64,000 nucleotides of DNA, taken from NCBI GenBank assembly GCA_016933255.1, contig JAFGBF010000003.1, forward strand, positions 124,001 to 188,000, in the 5' to 3' direction. The notes under the pieces are model-generated. The model did no database searches. It saw nothing but the letters and a program-made list of their open reading frames with translations, and was not told the origin of the DNA. Positions 36,800-43,750 of this stretch are shown in pieces; position 1 is the stretch's first letter, and every line of letters starts with the position of its first letter. Both the position numbers and the translations under genes were made by a program. The DNA comes from Candidatus Krumholzibacteriota bacterium (lineage in GTDB: Bacteria; Krumholzibacteriota; Krumholzibacteriia; Krumholzibacteriales; Krumholzibacteriaceae).

Positions 36800-37846
36800 T
36801 TAATCACTGCCGGCAAGCTCCGCCGCGATCCTCCAGTAAGGGTCTGATTTAGGATGTTCGAGAGGAACCGAGCTGCCGTTTTCTTCGATTTTCATCCCCT
36901 CGCTGTTGTCGAGGACTTCGCCGACTATCGCGCATTCGATCCCTTCCGCGTTCATCGCCGAGACGATATCGCCAGCTTCTTCAGGCGCTGCTATTGCGAT
37001 AAGCGTGCCCTCGCTTATCGCGCAAAACGGATCAAAATCAAAAAGCTCAGCTGTCCTGGCGACGACCGGCAGGATCGGTATCGAACTTTTGTCTATACGC
37101 AATCCGAAAGAACCGGCTCTTGCCATCTCGAAAAGCCCTCCCCAGATACCGCACTCGGTCGCGTCGTGCATCGCGCGGACTCCCCTGAAGCGGCGAGCGA
37201 TGATGCAGTCATCCATAACTGACATCTTGTAGAAGATGTCTTCAGCCTCTTTTCTGAACTGTTCGCCTCCCGCTTTGATAAAGTGCTTCGGGAACCCTGC
37301 GGCAAGAAGGCCTGTCGCTTCTACAGCAGCTCCTTTAGTTATCAATATGCTGTCGCCTGTTTTCACCAGGTGGGGCCCGCGTAGATCGGATACCGGCCCT
37401 TCAGCGATCGTTGTGGCTCCCCCTACCATAGGATAATTGCACCCTGTGTATCTGGCTGTATGTCCGGTGAGGATTGTTATCCCGTACTTGCAGGATTCAT
37501 CGTGGACGACCTGCCAGAGTTCTTCAAGTTCTGCCTCGGTGATTGAAGGGGGCAGATTGAGATCGATCGTAAGATATCTCGGAGTGAGTCCTGATACGGC
37601 TACATCGCAGAAAACGATATGGAAGGCAAACCACGCAGCGCGTGAAAATCCGTATTCAGGCATGATGAAGAACGGATCGGAAGACATGGCCAGGCATCTG
37701 TCTCCGAATCTGATAACGCCGTAATCGACGCCGTGACGGGGCCCCATCACTACTGATTCGTCTTCTACTCCGAGCCTTGGATATATAACACGGTCAAAGA
37801 ACTCCGGATGGATCTTGCCCAGATCGGGCAGTTTTGATTTCGACAT
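36800..37846 (-). CDS. HypE/AIR-synthase-like ATP-binding enzyme under TPP riboswitch control
   Basis: A 348-residue protein of the PurM/HypE/ThiL/SelD ATP-grasp-like superfamily. MGPRHGVDYGVIRFGDR and SSDPFFIMPEYGFSRAAW form the glycine- and Asp-rich N-terminal part, followed by FCDVAVSGLTPRYLTIDLNLP and HTARYTGCNYPMVGGATT. It lacks the C-terminal Cys motif of HypE, so it is not the hydrogenase factor. It is not a close match to ThiL or PurM either. The gene lies directly behind a TPP aptamer, so its product probably works in thiamine phosphate synthesis, salvage or activation. A thiamine-phosphate kinase replacement is one possibility, but this is inferred from regulation only. Confidence 0.8.
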   Translation of the reverse strand: MSKSKLPDLGKIHPEFFDRVIYPRLGVEDESVVMGPRHGVDYGVIRFGDRCLAMSSDPFFIMPEYGFSRAAWFAFHIVFCDVAVSGLTPRYLTIDLNLPPSITEAELEELWQVVHDESCKYGITILTGHTARYTGCNYPMVGGATTIAEGPVSDLRGPHLVKTGDSILITKGAAVEATGLLAAGFPKHFIKAGGEQFRKEAEDIFYKMSVMDDCIIARRFRGVRAMHDATECGIWGGLFEMARAGSFGLRIDKSSIPILPVVARTAELFDFDPFCAISEGTLIAIAAPEEAGDIVSAMNAEGIECAIVGEVLDNSEGMKIEENGSSVPLEHPKSDPYWRIAAELAGSD

Positions 37847-37852
37847 GACCTA

Positions 37853-37983
37853 CTCCCTTCGCAGGCATTACCCTGATCAGGTTCGTCCCCCCGAGCGGGG
37901 AGAGGGTCTCCCGGTACCTCCGGGACTCTCAGCCCTGGTTCCCGGCCTCGACGGCCGCGGGAAAAGGCTCCCCTGAATCTACT
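37853..37983 (-). promoter_or_regulatory. TPP (THI-box) riboswitch
   Basis: All conserved blocks are present on the minus strand: a GGGGAGCC 5' segment near 37970, CTGAGA at 37932-37927, GACCCT, GAACCTGATC at 37884-37875, and GGGTAATGCCTGCGAAGGGA at 37873-37854. Variable arms include a CCCGG..CCGGG hairpin and a CCCCGCTCGGGG hairpin. The terminal GGGAG (37857-37853) is also the ribosome site, 6 nt before the ATG at 37846. The fold with thiamine pyrophosphate should therefore block translation directly. Confidence 0.95.
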
Positions 37984-37990
37984 GTGAATC

Positions 37991-38020
37991 ATGATATACT
38001 TGCCTCTCTCATCCAGTCAA
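37991..38020 (-). promoter_or_regulatory. Promoter for the TPP-riboswitch transcript
   Basis: On the minus strand TTGACT (38020-38015) and TATCAT (37996-37991) are separated by 18 bp. The predicted start, near 37984, is exactly where the aptamer begins, which supports both calls. Confidence 0.65.
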
Positions 38021-38048
38021 CTTGAAAGAGGAGCTTTGCAAGTTGACT
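38015..38048. repeat. Perfect 10-bp inverted repeat between divergent genes
   Basis: AGTCAACTTG (38015-38024) and CAAGTTGACT (38039-38048) are perfect inverse complements with a 14-bp spacer. The left arm contains the -35 box of the TPP-riboswitch promoter, and the right arm places a TTGACT on the plus strand. This could be an operator for a dimeric regulator, or paired divergent -35 elements. Confidence 0.6.
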
Positions 38049-38306
38049 TCTCTGAGATTGACGGATAGACCGCCCCGAGGGGATTTATCATCGCAGATAA
38101 TAAGCAGATCATGCAGGACACGAAGATGTTGGAACAACGAAGGCCCGCACCTGCGTTCTGAATCGGGATGATCGACGGTTTGAAAGATAAAGATTATTAT
38201 GAAGAAACAGTATAAATAGTAGTTAGGCACAGACGCCTAATGATAGAAAGGAGCAAGCTGCGAAAACTCTGGACACTACCTATTCTATTGTCTTATCCTG
38301 CGTTTG

Positions 38307-38336
38307 TTGACAAGCAAAACCATTAACTTCTGCAAT
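38307..38336 (+). promoter_or_regulatory. Possible promoter for the NarL-type regulator
   Basis: A perfect TTGACA (38307-38312) is followed after 18 bp by TGCAAT (38331-38336), a moderate -10. Transcription would start near 38343, so the leader before the GTG at 38351 would be only about 8 nt. Confidence 0.4.
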
Positions 38337-38350
38337 AGAGGGGCGTTGCA

Positions 38351-39007
38351 GTGGCGAAAATCAGAATACTGCTGATCGAAGATAATCGTCTGCTCCGTGA
38401 AGGCATCGCCGCCATGCTGAATGGCCAGAGCGATCTCGAAGTCGTCGCGCGAGCCGAAGACGGAGACGTGGTTGTGCAGGTGAAGAAGATGAAAAATCCC
38501 CCCGACATCATTCTCCTGGATCTGGGGCTGGAAAAGGAAAACAGCCTGAATCTGATGACCGGCCTGCTGAAAGAGGTGCCGGCGGCGCGATTCATCGCCA
38601 TGGACATGTTCCCCGAACAACTCGATATCATCGAGTTCGTTCAGGCCGGCGGCAGTGGCTTTATTCTTAAGACCGCATCGCTGGACGATTACCTTCAAAC
38701 CATAAGAAAGGTCGTGGCGGACGAAAAGGTCCTTCCACCGGCCCTGACCAATTCACTCTTCACGCAAATCATCGAGACGGCGCTTAAAACCGGCAAAGAA
38801 ATCCCTAAGAATTCGATACAGTTGACCAGCCGGGAGCGGGAGATCGTCACCCTTATTTCCGAGGGCCTCGCAAACAAGGAAATCGCCGAACGCCTCCATA
38901 TCGCCACCTACACCGTAAAGAGCCATGTGCACAATATCCTGGAAAAACTCGCGCTCAATACCCGCCTGCAGATAGCAGCCTTTATCCGAAAAGAAGAGTC
39001 TAGGTGA
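38351..39007 (+). CDS. Orphan NarL/LuxR-type response regulator
   Basis: A 218-residue transcription factor. The receiver domain has its acidic pocket E10/D11, the phospho-acceptor D57 (IILLDLGL) and K107 (FILKTA). The conserved Ser/Thr of strand 4 is missing: the segment reads RFIAMDMF (80-87). Signalling may therefore be atypical. A linker leads to a LuxR-type HTH at about 155-212 (LTSREREIVTLISEG, NKEIAERL, TYTVKSHVHNIL). No histidine kinase lies nearby. It heads the run of stress-type genes to 43.3 kb and is their best candidate regulator. It uses more GCC/CGC-type codons than the purine genes. Confidence 0.88.
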   Translation: MAKIRILLIEDNRLLREGIAAMLNGQSDLEVVARAEDGDVVVQVKKMKNPPDIILLDLGLEKENSLNLMTGLLKEVPAARFIAMDMFPEQLDIIEFVQAGGSGFILKTASLDDYLQTIRKVVADEKVLPPALTNSLFTQIIETALKTGKEIPKNSIQLTSREREIVTLISEGLANKEIAERLHIATYTVKSHVHNILEKLALNTRLQIAAFIRKEESR

Positions 39008-39224
39008 CAGCGTTCCGGCCTTGATATACTCACTACTCGCGTGAGGGGCTGATTCTTATGGACTAGCTCCTTTTCCATCCTTTCGGGCGATTTACCCGCG
39101 CCCCATTTCCGAGTATATTTCATATATGAGTATCGCGCCGGACAATAATTTGAAAGGAGCGGGGACGGATCGTTACGGTGCGGTTAATTAATCAGTTTTG
39201 TTATTCACCACGAAAGGAACAGAA

Positions 39225-39659
39225 ATGTCAAAACGAATAGCGGTACGGGCAGTCCTGATGATGTGTGTCCTCTTTTACGCCGGAACGGCTCTGGGGCAGG
39301 ACAAGATTCAAAACTACTTCAACGACGCCGCGATCAAGGTAAAGGCAACGAACGACCCATCGCAAAAGCGTGAGATTCTGAGCACTAAAATTCAGAATAT
39401 GTCGACGGCTCTTGACAAGATCAGGGATTCATCGTTCGTGTCGGAATCAGACCGCGCGGGCATCGATCGCACCAGGGCCAGCCTAAAGGAGAAGCAGGAC
39501 GAGCTGGCGGGCACCAATGGTTTCAAGCGAGTTTCCGACACTCGGCTCAACGCATTCTCCGATTACCTGGTTCAGGATATGGAACAGGCCGACAGGACGA
39601 TAACGATGAGCGTCGTCACGGCTCTCCTGATAGTGATCGTAATTATCCTTGTTACGTAA
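39225..39659 (+). CDS. Unknown exported protein with C-terminal membrane anchor
   Basis: A 144-residue protein I do not recognise. A signal peptide (about 1-24, ending ALGQ) is followed by a helical polar region with many Lys and Asp (about 25-122), then a C-terminal hydrophobic helix (SVVTALLIVIVIILVT) that ends the protein. It would be held in the inner membrane by its tail with the body in the periplasm. I start at the ATG at 39225 because AAAGGAA lies 5 nt upstream; the open frame extends to 39198. It overlaps no neighbour but sits 34 bp before the peptidase-like lipoprotein. Confidence 0.7.
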   Translation: MSKRIAVRAVLMMCVLFYAGTALGQDKIQNYFNDAAIKVKATNDPSQKREILSTKIQNMSTALDKIRDSSFVSESDRAGIDRTRASLKEKQDELAGTNGFKRVSDTRLNAFSDYLVQDMEQADRTITMSVVTALLIVIVIILVT

Positions 39660-39693
39660 TCCGGGTGTTTCGCCGGTATTCGCGTGGTTTGGC

Positions 39694-40815
39694 ATGAAAA
39701 GTACGGTTAATCGATCTTTCGAAAGAGTCAAGCGGTGTAAATCAATACCGGTTGCGGGCGTCGCCTGTGCGGCGTTTGCTTTACTGTTCTTTTCATGCAG
39801 TTCGATACCGCCTTCCTATCGCGCGATTTCACTGGAAGACGAGAATCATCTTCCAGTGCGGTATTCGATTGTGTTCATCATTCACGGCGATGGCGGATAC
39901 CTTTATCACGATGCCGGCGGAAACGCGCATAGAGCAGACGAGGTGACCCTTGCAAAGGCGAAAACGGTCGCTGAGAATAATTTGCGGGCCGAGGTGTTTA
40001 TCTTCCATGAAAGACACAGAAGACACTTCATGCTTTTCTTCCCCCGTCGCGACGGAACATTCTATTATTATCGGAACGGCCGCCTTGCTGCTCAGGAATC
40101 GTATTGGCGCGATCAGGGCGAATTGCGTTTCGATCCTGAAATGGAGCTCTATACCCGTTTCCATGCAGAAGGTTCACCCGGGCCGGTGAGTATGTTTCTG
40201 TATTTCGGCCATGAAATCCCCGAATACGGCGGGGAGGGCTACGACGCCTCGTACAAGAATCGGACCTTCACGATCGACGACCTGTCGGAAGGATTGAAAA
40301 TTATCACGCGGGATTCCACGAAGGTGGATCTCGTGGTGCTTTCCACATGTTTCAACGGCACGCCTCATACCATGGAAGCGCTTGCTCCGCACGCGCGGTA
40401 CGTCATTGCCTCACCGGACAATCTTCACCTCTCGTACTTCGATATCGGCTCATTTGAACGGCTGGACACAGGATTGCGGGAAGGAGACGTGTCGGAATTC
40501 GCGAAGAAATTTGCTCGACACGCGTTCGACAGACTGGCGGAGGAATTGCAGACGACTGTGACCGTTGTCGTGTACGACATGGAGCTCGTCAGGCCATTCG
40601 TGAGTTCCGTAAAAGATGTCTACGATCGCACCCTGATCTCATTGGAAGGAAAAGCGTCCGGTTCGATTGAACGATGCGATTGCGCCGAAGATCCAGCATA
40701 CGCATCGCCAGAGATGAGCGAGGGGGTAACAGTGCTGTACCGCCCGCCGCAGTTCGGACGTTCGAAGAACAAGGATGGCCACTCGGGGTGGGAATGTTGG
40801 AGGATTGTTAAGTGA
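39694..40815 (+). CDS. Lipoprotein with clostripain-like (C11, clan CD) peptidase fold
   Basis: A 373-residue protein. The N-terminal helix ends in a lipobox (LFFSC, Cys about 35), so it is lipid-anchored. The core reads like a caspase/clostripain fold: YSIVFIIHGDGGYLYHD, VFIFHE, then FLYFGHEIPEYGG (candidate catalytic His), VDLVVLSTCFNGTPHTM (candidate catalytic Cys), and YVIASPDNLHLSYF, which parallels the C11 loop after the nucleophile. C11 enzymes cut after Arg or Lys. The His and Cys assignment comes from motif spacing and is inference. I use the ATG at 39694, which gives a normal signal peptide; the frame is open to 39649. Confidence 0.68.
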   Translation: MKSTVNRSFERVKRCKSIPVAGVACAAFALLFFSCSSIPPSYRAISLEDENHLPVRYSIVFIIHGDGGYLYHDAGGNAHRADEVTLAKAKTVAENNLRAEVFIFHERHRRHFMLFFPRRDGTFYYYRNGRLAAQESYWRDQGELRFDPEMELYTRFHAEGSPGPVSMFLYFGHEIPEYGGEGYDASYKNRTFTIDDLSEGLKIITRDSTKVDLVVLSTCFNGTPHTMEALAPHARYVIASPDNLHLSYFDIGSFERLDTGLREGDVSEFAKKFARHAFDRLAEELQTTVTVVVYDMELVRPFVSSVKDVYDRTLISLEGKASGSIERCDCAEDPAYASPEMSEGVTVLYRPPQFGRSKNKDGHSGWECWRIVK

Positions 40816-40886
40816 TCCGGAGTCGTGCGAAACGTTCGCATAACAAAGCCGGAACTTTCGGACCGGTTAAAAGGAAGAGATAAAAA

Positions 40887-41597
40887 GTGAAACTGACCAC
40901 ACGTTACTATGTTCTTTCTCTGGGTGGGCAGACTAACAGGCTTTATGAGGCGTTCCGGGATAATCTCATCGATATTCAAAACAGGAATTTCCCGATTGAG
41001 TCTGCCGATAAGATAGGCAAAAATGTCAAAATGGGGGCGAGAGACGATCAGGTGAGGGAATTCATTCGCACGGCAGACAGACACTTCGACCACTATTTTA
41101 AACATGACCCGCTTCAATTCGTCGTGGTCGGGGAAAGAAAACACCTGTCGATATTCGAGTCCGTGACATTGCACCAGGATGTGCTGATAGGCTGGGTCGA
41201 AGGCGATTATACTGAAACTTCTCCGCATGACCTGGGCAAAATTGTATGGCCGATCGTTAAGGACGCAATGGCCGGCACGAATGAAAAAGCGATGCATAAC
41301 CTGGAAAGGGCGGAAAAGACCCGGAATATCACCTCCGGGATTGAAGCGGTAGGACGAAAGGCGGGTTTAGCCGAGGGAGACACATTGTTTGTTGAAGAAG
41401 ATTATCATATGAAGGGCGGCATTCGCAGTACGGATCATTCGTTCATTACTCCCGAGGAACTGGACATCCGAGAGGTGATCAACGATGTGGTGGATGCCAT
41501 TATTGAAAAAGTGCTGGGGAAAAGTGGAAAAGTGATTTTCCTGGGAAGCGGTTCGCTTACAAAGCAGCGGAGAATAGCTCTCATAGCAGCAGGCTGA
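40887..41597 (+). CDS. Short bacterial eRF1-like protein (baeRF family 3, Balon-related)
   Basis: A 236-residue protein related to the bacterial archaeo-eukaryotic release factor families. TTRYYVLSLGGQTNRLYEAF, a PLQFVVVGERKHLSIFES stretch, and a C-terminal SGIEAVGRKAGLAEGDTLFVEED block match the middle and C-terminal domains of baeRF3-type proteins. The related Balon protein of Psychrobacter binds the ribosomal A site during cold or stress and causes hibernation. Full-length members have about 360-400 residues; this one begins at the middle domain and lacks the N-terminal one. The GTG start has AAGGAAGAG upstream, and no missing domain is coded just before it. A ribosome-associated stress role is inferred from family and context. 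Confidence 0.72.
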   Translation: MKLTTRYYVLSLGGQTNRLYEAFRDNLIDIQNRNFPIESADKIGKNVKMGARDDQVREFIRTADRHFDHYFKHDPLQFVVVGERKHLSIFESVTLHQDVLIGWVEGDYTETSPHDLGKIVWPIVKDAMAGTNEKAMHNLERAEKTRNITSGIEAVGRKAGLAEGDTLFVEEDYHMKGGIRSTDHSFITPEELDIREVINDVVDAIIEKVLGKSGKVIFLGSGSLTKQRRIALIAAG

Positions 41598-41643
41598 TTG
41601 CACAACAACAGCAAGGATCTGATTTGAAGGAGGTGAAGTGGAA

Positions 41644-41790
41644 ATGCTTTTTACTATAGGAATAGTACTTTTGATTCTGTGGCTTCTCGGGCTGATTACG
41701 GCGCACACATTCGGTGGAGTCCTTCACGTTCTCCTGGTTATCGCGGTCGTAATGGTAGTCATACGGCTGCTCCAGGGTCGACGAATATAG
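41644..41790 (+). CDS. lmo0937-family small membrane protein
   Basis: A 48-residue protein too short for usual calling: MLFTIGIVLLILWLLGL, then THTFGG-like AHTFGGVLHVLLVIAVV and a basic end RLLQGRRI. This is the exact plan of the lmo0937 family of two-helix membrane peptides, widely found beside stress genes, with no known function. AAGGAGGT at 41627-41634 lies 9 nt before the ATG at 41644; a GTG at 41638 is too close to it. Confidence 0.88.
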   Translation: MLFTIGIVLLILWLLGLITAHTFGGVLHVLLVIAVVMVVIRLLQGRRI

Positions 41791-41911
41791 TACGGGACAA
41801 AAGGAAAGAGAGTTCCAAAATTAAAAAGATAATCACTGCGATCCATGCGGCTTTACTCATGGGTCTGTTACTGGCAACCGCCGACCAGGGCGTTTGTGAA
41901 GCAAGGAGTTC

Positions 41912-42448
41912 ATGATGATATTCAATAAAACGGAATGCACCAAGGGTGGAACGTTGGCTGCATTATTGGTGTTTTTGATGTTGGCAATGAGTCTTTCGGC
42001 GTGCGGCGATAAAACTCCGTCCGAGAATGCAAAAGCTACCGGCGACGCGGTCGGCGACGCCATGGAAGCCACGGGCGAGGCCGTTGGTGACGCCGCGAAA
42101 GCGACCGGAAGCGCGGTAGGCGGCGCTATTGAGGCGACCGGAGAATTTCTGACCCAGACGAGGGAGGCGGATCTCAAAATCGCCCTGGAGACCCTCGAAA
42201 GGATCGAAAAGGAGTGGCAGGACCTTCAGGCAAAATCAGCGCCGGTCGGAGACGCGGCAAAGATCGAATTCCTGGAGACCAGACAGCAGATGTCGGAGGC
42301 GCTGGTTGACGCAAGAGCAAGGCTTGCCGAGGCGAAAGACGCGAGCGCCGACAGCTGGCGGGAGGACGCCAAGCCGGCGCTCGACGACGCCCTGCAAAAG
42401 GCTCAGGGGCTTTTCGAGGATGCGTACGCCAAATTCGGCGGCAAGTAG
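41912..42448 (+). CDS. LEA-like repeat lipoprotein
   Basis: A 178-residue lipoprotein (lipobox LSAC, Cys about 31). Residues about 40-80 form repeats of about 11 residues (AKATGDAVGDA, MEATGEAVGDA, AKATGSAVGGA), as in late-embryogenesis-abundant and apolipoprotein-like amphipathic helices. The rest is a charged coiled-coil-like helix rich in Ala, Glu and Lys. Such sequences often protect membranes or proteins during drying or freezing. That role is inference. GGAG precedes the ATG. Codon use is GC-rich, unlike the purine genes. Confidence 0.7.
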   Translation: MMIFNKTECTKGGTLAALLVFLMLAMSLSACGDKTPSENAKATGDAVGDAMEATGEAVGDAAKATGSAVGGAIEATGEFLTQTREADLKIALETLERIEKEWQDLQAKSAPVGDAAKIEFLETRQQMSEALVDARARLAEAKDASADSWREDAKPALDDALQKAQGLFEDAYAKFGGK

Positions 42449-42489
42449 AAACGTTTGAAACGTTGAGGAATGTGTGAAGAGGTGAATCT

Positions 42490-42714
42490 ATGAGTACGAT
42501 AAAGATAGTCGCGATCCTCTTGATAGTCGTCGGCATCGCCGGTCTGGTGTATGGTGGGTTTGTTTACACCAAAGAGACACACGAGGCCAGTTTGGGTTCG
42601 ATCGAGATGTCGATCCAGGAAAAGCGCACCGTCAACGTCCCTCTCTGGGCCGGCGTCGGCGTGTTGCTGGTCGGAGGCACTCTTCTGTTTGTGCCTGGCA
42701 GGAAAAGTCAGTAA
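42490..42714 (+). CDS. Small two-helix membrane protein, unknown
   Basis: A 74-residue protein with helices at about 5-24 and 52-69, joined by a polar loop (YTKETHEASLGSIEMSIQEK). It resembles short hypothetical membrane proteins found near other general-stress genes, but I cannot name a family with certainty. GAAGAGGTG lies before the ATG. It is 41 bp after the LEA-like lipoprotein gene and 61 bp before the beta-barrel gene. Confidence 0.72.
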   Translation: MSTIKIVAILLIVVGIAGLVYGGFVYTKETHEASLGSIEMSIQEKRTVNVPLWAGVGVLLVGGTLLFVPGRKSQ

Positions 42715-42775
42715 TTGTCTATCTGTGTTTTCTGAAGGTTGAAAAAAAAGGTTCATTTTAAACGGAGGTAACGTT

Positions 42776-43318
42776 TTGTTGAAAAAATTGTTGCTGGTGA
42801 CGGGGTTGATTGTATTGATGTCCGCCCAGGCGGGCGCGCAGAGCATATGTCTGGGCCCACAGATAGGTTATTATAAAGCGCGGGGCGCGGACGAGGGCGA
42901 TTTTATGTATGGGGGGGCGCTGAGAGTAAAATTGATGCCTATGATAGGTATCGAGGCATCGATCAACTATCGCCAGGAAAAGTATGGCGACGACGCCGTG
43001 ACGGTTCGAAGCTGGCCCGTGATGGTGACCGGACTTATATATCCGGTCCCGATGGTCTACGGCGCCATGGGCTTCGGTTGGTACAACACCACCATAGATT
43101 ATGACCAGAGCCTGTTGCCGATTCTAGAAGACAATACAGTACAGAAAATCGGCTGGCACTTCGGTGGAGGCGTGGAACTGCCGGTCGGGGAGAATGTAAA
43201 ATTGACTGGAGACATCCGTTACGTTTTCCTGGATTACGATTTCGAGGCAATTCCGGGCAGCGATGATCTAGACAGTAACTTCTATGTCATCACCGCGGGG
43301 GTCCTGTTCGAATTATAA
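42776..43318 (+). CDS. Outer-membrane beta-barrel protein
   Basis: A 180-residue protein with a signal peptide (about 1-22, ending AGAQS). The mature part is a run of amphipathic strands (LGPQIGYYKAR, RVKLMPMIGIEASINYR, MGFGWYNTTIDY, HFGGGVELPVGENVKLTGDIRY is split over several) and ends in VLFEL, close to the terminal aromatic pattern of inserted barrels. The start is TTG (42776, or 42779) with GGAGGTAA upstream. It is the last gene of the stress-type run. The ligand or role is unknown. Confidence 0.75.
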   Translation: MLKKLLLVTGLIVLMSAQAGAQSICLGPQIGYYKARGADEGDFMYGGALRVKLMPMIGIEASINYRQEKYGDDAVTVRSWPVMVTGLIYPVPMVYGAMGFGWYNTTIDYDQSLLPILEDNTVQKIGWHFGGGVELPVGENVKLTGDIRYVFLDYDFEAIPGSDDLDSNFYVITAGVLFEL

Positions 43319-43750
43319 TTGTCGCCAATAATCAGTAAAGAAGGCCGGGCGGAGGGAGCAATGATTGGCCGAACGACTGGGCTGTGCGAAACAGTCTCCG
43401 GCGGCACATATCGTACGGGTTGATTCCATCTGTACAACTTGTAGTGTAGGTTCGGAAGTTTAATTCAGAGGAGATGATCAAGTGCGAAATACTATTATAT
43501 TGGAATATTCCCGGGTGGTCGTGACCTGACCCCCTTGATCTTCAAATCGAATATATCTCATAACTCGGATCCAATCTAGGGGGCTGGGTCATCCTGTTTG
43601 AGCTTGTATTCCTGGGTACTGCTTTAAATTCACCGGCCCTGGTAGATATTTCGGTTGGATTTGGTGGTTTTATTGTCGGACCAATATGGTATATTTGGAT
43701 GGGGTTTGTGCGGAGGTCATTAGCCGGCGAAGAGGAGCAAGAAAATACCC
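43319..43750. other. Gene-free degenerate stretch
   Basis: About 430 bp with no convincing start-to-stop gene. A frame from about 43564 to 43830 without a start codon would encode a hydrophobic stretch (ILFELVFLGTALNSPALV, then IVGPIWYIWMGFV), which looks like a remnant of a small membrane protein. The inverted repeat listed separately lies just before it. This suggests decayed DNA at the boundary of two gene groups. Confidence 0.45.
43522..43591. repeat. Imperfect inverted repeat, possible remnant of a mobile element
   Basis: TGACCTGACCCCC (43522-43534) and GGGGGCTGGGTCA (43579-43591) are inverse complements except for about three bases, around 44 bp of AT-rich DNA. The CCTGACCCCC string is common at the ends of small transposase units. 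No transposase is nearby. Confidence 0.35.

Larger units (their letters stand above)
37847..38350. other. Gene-free stretch with riboswitch, inverted repeat and regulator promoter
   Basis: The left part holds the TPP riboswitch and its promoter. The middle (about 38050-38300) has no convincing ORF. It contains a small hairpin with TTAGGC (38223-38228) and GCCTAA (38235-38240) followed by an AAGGAG that leads to no start codon. The right end holds the response-regulator promoter. The middle may be the left edge of the accessory island. Confidence 0.6.

Noticed and set aside
36800-37846. HypE hydrogenase maturation protein
   Set aside because: The C-terminal Cys motif needed for carbamoyl transfer is absent, no hyp genes are nearby, and a TPP riboswitch controls the gene.
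38223-38240. GTTAGGC...GCCTAAT hairpin as an attC site
   Set aside because: The arms are in the wrong order for attC and the second arm does not fit the core sequence.
40816-40886. Missing N-terminal domain of the baeRF protein in the upstream gap
   Set aside because: Only 71 bp separate it from the peptidase-like gene, far too short for a domain of about 120 residues.
41791-41915. Frame with a signal-like stretch (ITAIHAALLMGLLLATAD) before the LEA-like gene
   Set aside because: No ATG, GTG or TTG start with a ribosome site opens it at the right place; the only in-frame ATG gives 18 residues.
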